From positions 2,961,851 to 3,025,850 of the forward strand of contig CAWAVW010000004.1 in NCBI GenBank assembly GCA_963785585.1: a DNA stretch of 64,000 nucleotides. The letters run 5' to 3'. This stretch comes from Palsa-295 sp963785585 (GTDB lineage: Bacteria; Acidobacteriota; Terriglobia; Acidiferrales; UBA7541). Below, piece by piece: positions 59,821 through 64,000 of this stretch. The notes beneath the pieces were generated by a model, which had not been told where the DNA came from, made no database searches, and saw only the letters and a program-made list of their open reading frames with translations. The stretch's first letter is position 1. Every line of letters starts with the position of its first letter. A program made the position numbers and the translations under genes.

Positions 59821-59902
59821 GAAGGCAACGGCGGAAATCAAAGGCTGGCGGGCGTGAAGCCCGCCGCTACAAAAGCGACGGCGAAGCGTGCGGCACGCGA
59901 AA
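59821..59902. repeat. Palindromic repeat, class A, copy 5
   Basis: A long copy of the class A unit, nearly identical over its whole length to copy 1 at 57632-57712, including both flanks of the hairpin. Confidence 0.75.
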
Positions 59903-59925
59903 AGTCCGAGGCACCGGCTCGATGG

Positions 59926-60270
59926 TTACTTGAAGCTGCGGACGGCGGCGGTTTCGTCGGACTGGACGTCGAAGACGGTGAACAGGCGCGTGATCTGGAG
60001 GATGTCGTGAACGCGCTTGGTGAGGTGCAGGAGTTTCAGCTCGCCGCCGACGTTTTTCACGGTGGTGTAGGCGCTGACGAGCTCGCCGATGCCGGAGCTG
60101 TCGATGTAATCGACGTCGTACATGCTGAGGACGATTTTCTTTTCGCCACCGTCGGCCAGTTCGCGGATGGTCTTGCGAAGCATGGCGCTGCCTTCGCCGA
60201 GCGTAATCTTGCCGCTGAAATCCACGATGATAACGTCACCGATCTGGCGACGGGTTCCTTGAAGAGCCAC
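59926..60270 (-). CDS. STAS-domain anti-sigma factor antagonist
   Basis: A 114-aa cytoplasmic protein. The phosphorylation site is S58/S59 in VDYIDSSGIGELVSAYTTVK, the hallmark of SpoIIAA/RsbV-type antagonists. Other strands are GDVIIVDFSGKITLGEG and GGELKLLHLTKRVHDILQIT. When unphosphorylated it should bind the kinase-type anti-sigma factor encoded 20 bp upstream on the same strand and release its target. The sigma factor and phosphatase are not in the window. Confidence 0.9.
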   Translation of the reverse strand: MALQGTRRQIGDVIIVDFSGKITLGEGSAMLRKTIRELADGGEKKIVLSMYDVDYIDSSGIGELVSAYTTVKNVGGELKLLHLTKRVHDILQITRLFTVFDVQSDETAAVRSFK

Positions 60271-60290
60271 GGGTACCTCGATTCCCTATT

Positions 60291-60746
60291 CTACTCCGAT
60301 TGGTGCTTGCCGTTAGCGGAAACTGCGGGCAGTTTTTTGACCATGACCAGTTCGGCTCCGCCGTTTGGCCCGGTGTTGACGTTGAATTCGTCCATAAAGG
60401 CTTTCATGAGAAACAGGCCGCGCCCGGAGGTGCGGAGCAAATTTTCCTCGGCGAGGGGGTCGGGGACCTCGGTGAGGACGAAACCTTTCCCCTGGTCGAG
60501 AACGCGAACGACCATTTTGTCCGGGTCGAGCTCGACGGTCATCAGGATTTTTTTGCGGCGGTCCTGCTGGTTGCCGTAATTGTAGGCGTTGATGACGCCT
60601 TCGCGGACGGCCATGCCCATTTTATGCATTTCATCTTCGCTGAAGCCGGCGGCTTCGGCGATTCGCATGGTGATACTTTCCGCGAGATCGACGCTTTCGA
60701 GCAGTGTTTCCAGCGTGACCTGGATCCGTTGGGTTTTGGCCGCCAT
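60291..60746 (-). CDS. Anti-sigma regulatory factor, RsbW/SpoIIAB-type histidine-kinase-like ATPase
   Basis: A 151-aa GHKL-fold protein. The ATP-binding boxes are visible: N box with E49 and N53 (GMAVREGVINAYNYG), G1 with D84 (VRVLDQGKGF) and G2 SGRGLFLMKAFMDEF near 107. Such proteins phosphorylate the STAS antagonist and bind a sigma factor or another effector. It forms a two-gene unit with the STAS gene. Confidence 0.9.
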   Translation of the reverse strand: MAAKTQRIQVTLETLLESVDLAESITMRIAEAAGFSEDEMHKMGMAVREGVINAYNYGNQQDRRKKILMTVELDPDKMVVRVLDQGKGFVLTEVPDPLAEENLLRTSGRGLFLMKAFMDEFNVNTGPNGGAELVMVKKLPAVSANGKHQSE

Positions 60747-60888
60747 CCGAAGTTATCTAGAAATCCTTGTATGAGACGCAGTATGGGTATCACAGCGCCG
60801 GACTGCAAGTCAATGAAGTGTCGCGCGGTGAAACGTTCGATGGGATGAAAACGAGACAGTTTTAGGCGGCGAGGCGGGCTTACAAGTA

Positions 60889-62430
60889 CTAGGCCCAGTA
60901 GGTGCGGTCGAGAGTGCGGTACTGAATGGCTTCGCTGAGGTGCTTGGGGGCGATGGAGTCTGCGGCGTCCAGGTCGGCGATGGTGCGGGAGACTTTGAGA
61001 ATGCGGTCGTGGGCGCGAGCGGAAAGGCCGAGCCTGGCGATGGCGGTTTCGAGGAGCTTTTCGCCATCGGCGTTGATGGCGCAGTGCTTGCGGATGAGCT
61101 TGGGCGGCATCTGGGCGTTGGAGTAGACGCCCTTTTCGGCGCGGTAGCGAGCGGATTGAATGGCGCGGGCCTTGACGACGCGTTCGCGGACCGAGGCGGA
61201 GCTTTCGATTTCGGCGTCGCCGCGGAGCTCTTTGTATTTCACGGCGGGGACTTCGATGTGGATGTCGATGCGGTCAAGAAGCGGGCCGGAAATTTTTGAG
61301 GCGTAGCGCTGAATCTGCATGGGCGAGCAGTGGCATTCGCGGGTGGCGTCTCCGAAGAAACCGCAGGGGCAGGGATTCATCGCGGCGGCGAGCATGAAGC
61401 GCGCGGGAAAGGTGACGGAGACGGCGGCGCGGGCGATGGTGACGCAGCCCTCTTCGAGGGGCTGGCGCATGACTTCGAGGACGTTGCGCTGAAACTCGGG
61501 AAGCTCGTCAAGGAACAGGACGCCGTTGTGGCCGAGGGAAACTTCGCCGGGGCGAGGAACGGTGCCGCCGCCGATGAGTCCGGCGTCACTGATGGTGTGA
61601 TGCGGCGAGCGGTAGGGGCGCGTGCCGACGAGGCCGCGGGAATCTTCGAGAACTCCAGCGACGCTATGGATGCGCGTGGTCTCGATGGCCTCTTCGAGAG
61701 ACATGGGCGGAAGAATCGTGGGGATGCGTTTTGCGACCATGGTCTTCCCTGCTCCGGGGGGACCGATGAGAAGAATGTTGTGGCTGCCGGCGCAGGCGAC
61801 TTCGAGGGCGCGCTTGGCGGCCATTTGTCCGCGGACGTCGCGGAGATCGACGGAGTACTGGCTGGCTTCGTCGAGCATTTTCAGAGTGTCCACGGCGATG
61901 GGCTGGAAGGATTCGGGTGCGTTGACCAGATCGACGGCCTGGGGGAGCGATTTCACCGGGAAAACTTTGATGCCCTCGACGACGGCGGCTTCGCGGGCGT
62001 TTGCTTCGGGGACGACAACGTTGTGGATGCCGCGTTCGCGCGCGGCGAGGGCGGCGGAAAGGGCGCCGCGAACGGGACGAACGGTGCCGTCGAGCGAAAG
62101 TTCGCCGAGAAAGACGTAAGAGTTCAGAACTTTGCCGAAGAAGGTGCCTTCGCAGCCGGCGACGCCGAGAGCCATCGGCAGATCGAAGGCCGAGCCTTCT
62201 TTGCGGATGTCCGCCGGGGCGAGATTTACGGTGATGCCCTTGCTGGAGGGAAAATCGAAGCCGCAATTTCGAAGGGCGGCGCGGATGCGTTCGCGGCTTT
62301 CGCGGACGGCGTTGTCGGGCAGGCCGACGACGTTGAAGAAACCCTGCATGACGGGAAAAGTGTCCACTTCGACTTCGACGAGATAGGCGTCAATGCCGAA
62401 GACGGCCGCGCTGTAGGTTTTGAAGAGCAT
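60889..62430 (-). CDS. YifB/ComM family Mg-chelatase-like AAA+ ATPase
   Basis: A 513-aa protein. The ATG at 62430 gives MLFKTYSAAVFGIDAYLVEV, the standard start; the frame extends 10 codons further. An N-terminal Lon-protease-like fold lacking catalytic residues (ITVNLAPADIRKEGSAFDLP) is followed by an AAA+ module: Walker A GPPGAGKT at 223-230, LFLDELPEF as Walker B, and the chelatase-type segment PYRSPHHTISDAGLIGGG. NPCPCGFFGD forms a cysteine pair typical of the family. ComM is a DNA branch-migration helicase for natural transformation in some species. Confidence 0.93.
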   Translation of the reverse strand: MLFKTYSAAVFGIDAYLVEVEVDTFPVMQGFFNVVGLPDNAVRESRERIRAALRNCGFDFPSSKGITVNLAPADIRKEGSAFDLPMALGVAGCEGTFFGKVLNSYVFLGELSLDGTVRPVRGALSAALAARERGIHNVVVPEANAREAAVVEGIKVFPVKSLPQAVDLVNAPESFQPIAVDTLKMLDEASQYSVDLRDVRGQMAAKRALEVACAGSHNILLIGPPGAGKTMVAKRIPTILPPMSLEEAIETTRIHSVAGVLEDSRGLVGTRPYRSPHHTISDAGLIGGGTVPRPGEVSLGHNGVLFLDELPEFQRNVLEVMRQPLEEGCVTIARAAVSVTFPARFMLAAAMNPCPCGFFGDATRECHCSPMQIQRYASKISGPLLDRIDIHIEVPAVKYKELRGDAEIESSASVRERVVKARAIQSARYRAEKGVYSNAQMPPKLIRKHCAINADGEKLLETAIARLGLSARAHDRILKVSRTIADLDAADSIAPKHLSEAIQYRTLDRTYWA

Positions 62431-62587
62431 GGTGTGGCGCGCCGCAGTTGGTGCGGGCACGCGAAAGGGGCGCGGGTTGAGCCTATCTCAAATCGTACCG
62501 TGACGCTAGCGGTACGGGGGGTGGGCGGGCGGAAGCGCCAAGGGAGTGTGCTATTCTCGGCGCACGTCGGGGGCGGAGGGTGCCTGG

Positions 62588-63949
62588 ATGCGGGAACGAG
62601 GGCGGCGTTTGGAGCTGATTTCGTTATTCGGCGTGGCAATTCTATGGATGGGCGTCGGTGTGGCGGGCGGAGGCGCGAGCGGTTTCGGGCAGAAGGCGGC
62701 TGGGCCGGATGCGGTGTCGTTGAACAATCGCGGGATGGAGCTTTACAAGAGCGGGAAGGTGGACGAGGCGATTGCGGTGTTTAAACAGGCGATTGCGGCG
62801 AATCCGAATTATCCGGAGGCGCTGGCGAATCTGGGATTGGCTCTCGATGCGCGCGGGAAAGACGACGAGGCGGTCACGGATTTGAACAAGGCGATCGCGC
62901 TCGCGCCCAAAGATTCCAACGCGGAAAATAATCTGGGGCTGGCGCTGTATCACGAGAAGAAATACGCGGAGTCGATTGAGGCGTACAAGAAAGCGATCGC
63001 GCTGAACCGGAAGTCTCCACAGGCTTACAACGGAATGGGCGCGGCGCTGTTTGCATCGGGCAAGACGGACGAGGCGATTACGGCGTTCCGGCAGGCGCTG
63101 GAGCTGGTGCCGCGTTATGTGGATGCGATGAACAATCTGGCGGCGGCGCTGGACGCGGAGCAGAAGTGGGAGGAAGCGATCAAGGTGTACGAAACGGCGA
63201 TCACGATTGAGCCGAAGGCAAGGGACGTTCGCGCGAGCTATGCGGGCACGCTGCATAACGCGGGGCGAAACGACGACGCGATTGCGCAGTACCGGATGGT
63301 TGTGGCAGAAGATCCGACGGACGCGCGCGCGTGGGCGGCGCTGGGGCGTTTGCTAATACTGGAAAAGCAGCCGGACGAGGCGGAGACCTGCCTGAGCAAA
63401 AGCTTGAGCATCGACGCGAATCAGCCGGACGTGGAGTTTGTGCTGGCGCGCGCGTATCAGGATCAGGGAAAGCTGCGCGACGCGATTGAGTTGTATCAGA
63501 AGGGGCTGACGCAGAAACCGGCGGAGGCGCACGCGCTGTACAACCTGGGAAATGCGTATCTGGCGGCGAAGGAGCCAAAGGCGGCGGTTTCAAGTTTTCA
63601 GAAGGCGCTCGATGCGCAGCCGCAATTTCCGGAGGCGCTGTTTGGGTTGGGCGCGGCGAAGATGCAGGCGGGGGATTTGGACGGGGCGGAAGCGGCGTTT
63701 GTAAAAGTGATTGCGGCCGATGCGAATAATGCGGATGCGTATTTCAATTTGGGTAATGTGCTGTTCAACAAAGGGCAGTATGGGCCGGCGGCGGACCGGT
63801 ATCGCGCGGCGATCAAGCTGAATCCGGGGCTGGCGCACGCGCACTACAATTTGGGGATGGCTCTTTTGCGGTTGAACGATGCGAAGGCGGCGGATTTGGA
63901 GTTTCAGGAGGCGACGAAGTTGGATCCGTCGCTCACGGCGCCGAAGTAG
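62588..63949 (+). CDS. Tetratricopeptide-repeat protein, secreted or anchored
   Basis: A 453-aa protein. The ATG at 62588 follows GGAGGG; the frame extends to 62546. A signal or anchor helix (LELISLFGVAILWMGVGVAG) precedes about a dozen TPR units that fill the rest, for example AVSLNNRGMELYKSGKVDEA, YPEALANLGLALDARGKDDE, SPQAYNGMGAALFASGKTDE and LAHAHYNLGMALLRLNDAKA. The repeats keep the W-LG-Y-A-F-A-P pattern. It is a scaffold for protein-protein contacts, with an unknown partner. Divergent from the ComM gene. Confidence 0.85.
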   Translation: MRERGRRLELISLFGVAILWMGVGVAGGGASGFGQKAAGPDAVSLNNRGMELYKSGKVDEAIAVFKQAIAANPNYPEALANLGLALDARGKDDEAVTDLNKAIALAPKDSNAENNLGLALYHEKKYAESIEAYKKAIALNRKSPQAYNGMGAALFASGKTDEAITAFRQALELVPRYVDAMNNLAAALDAEQKWEEAIKVYETAITIEPKARDVRASYAGTLHNAGRNDDAIAQYRMVVAEDPTDARAWAALGRLLILEKQPDEAETCLSKSLSIDANQPDVEFVLARAYQDQGKLRDAIELYQKGLTQKPAEAHALYNLGNAYLAAKEPKAAVSSFQKALDAQPQFPEALFGLGAAKMQAGDLDGAEAAFVKVIAADANNADAYFNLGNVLFNKGQYGPAADRYRAAIKLNPGLAHAHYNLGMALLRLNDAKAADLEFQEATKLDPSLTAPK

Positions 63950-64000
63950 TTTTTGTCGGACGCAGACTTGCGCGGCTTTACAGAGCTCGCGGCGGGCCGT

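Larger units (their letters stand above)
59493..59925. other. Repeat-rich intergenic region, no gene recognised
   Basis: 433 bp holding a CACAGAG repeat, two class B palindromes and a class A repeat. Open frames here are repeat translations, Arg/Pro-rich and without ribosome sites. Confidence 0.6.

Noticed and set aside
57516..59902. The repeat cluster as a CRISPR array
   Set aside because: Units are irregularly spaced, differ in sequence, and have no uniform spacers or cas genes.
61330..62784. A 484-codon Gly/Asp-rich open frame on the plus strand
   Set aside because: Antisense shadow of the ComM/YifB gene, overlapping the start of the TPR gene.

Overview
The window reads as a chromosomal segment of a GC-rich, Gram-negative bacterium, most likely an Acidobacteriota (Terriglobia-like). 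The evidence is a VWFA-related secreted protein of the acidobacterial type, a serine/threonine kinase fused to a TolB/WD40-like propeller, a porin with an N-terminal coiled coil, a very large RNase E/G, and many small secreted or hypothetical genes. No database search was possible, so the lineage is inferred from gene content.

Layout. 1-9.3 kb: 5' part of a sodium:solute symporter, a GH20 hexosaminidase, tRNA-Glu, a porin with a clear terminator, a zinc-ribbon protein and a collinear set (coiled-coil membrane protein, VWFA protein, retropepsin-like/PDZ protein). 9.3-15.5 kb: Lon-related protease, AI-2E-type permease, a 50-aa zinc-ribbon protein, cytochrome c, a hypothetical protein and a class V aminotransferase. 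15.7-32.4 kb: the rod-shape locus (FecR-type protein, mreB, mreC, mreD, then mrdA, rodA, RNase E/G). It is split by about 6.2 kb on the opposite strand holding a secreted protein and a giant lectin/chitobiase-repeat protein whose frame is broken by a TGA. 32.4-38.5 kb: DUF3224 protein, flavin-oxidase-like protein, folD-coaE, HtrA-type protease, DUF374 acyltransferase, second FecR-like protein. 38.5-42.4 kb: electron-transfer-flavoprotein operon (etfB, unknown ORF, etfA, ETF-QO) behind a near-perfect operator-like palindrome. 42.5-48 kb: fatty-acid operon yceD-rpmF-plsX-fabD-fabG-acpP-fabF behind a consensus sigma70 promoter. 48-52.7 kb: dGTPase-like protein, a YfgM-like membrane protein and the kinase.

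52.7-59.9 kb is accessory DNA. It holds two Rhs core fragments sharing a 117-bp direct repeat, a toxin-tip/immunity pair whose toxin is split by A5-run frame breaks of the -1 type, several unknown small genes between the two cores, and a dense field of short palindromic repeats. 59.9-64 kb returns to ordinary genes: a STAS/RsbW-like partner-switching pair, a ComM/YifB ATPase and a TPR protein.

The strongest candidate for something unusual is the Rhs island (53.5-57.7 kb). Recombination between its two core copies would swap the toxin tip, and the present tip is readable only through -1 frameshifts, or is decaying. No CRISPR array, prophage, transposase or rRNA was seen.
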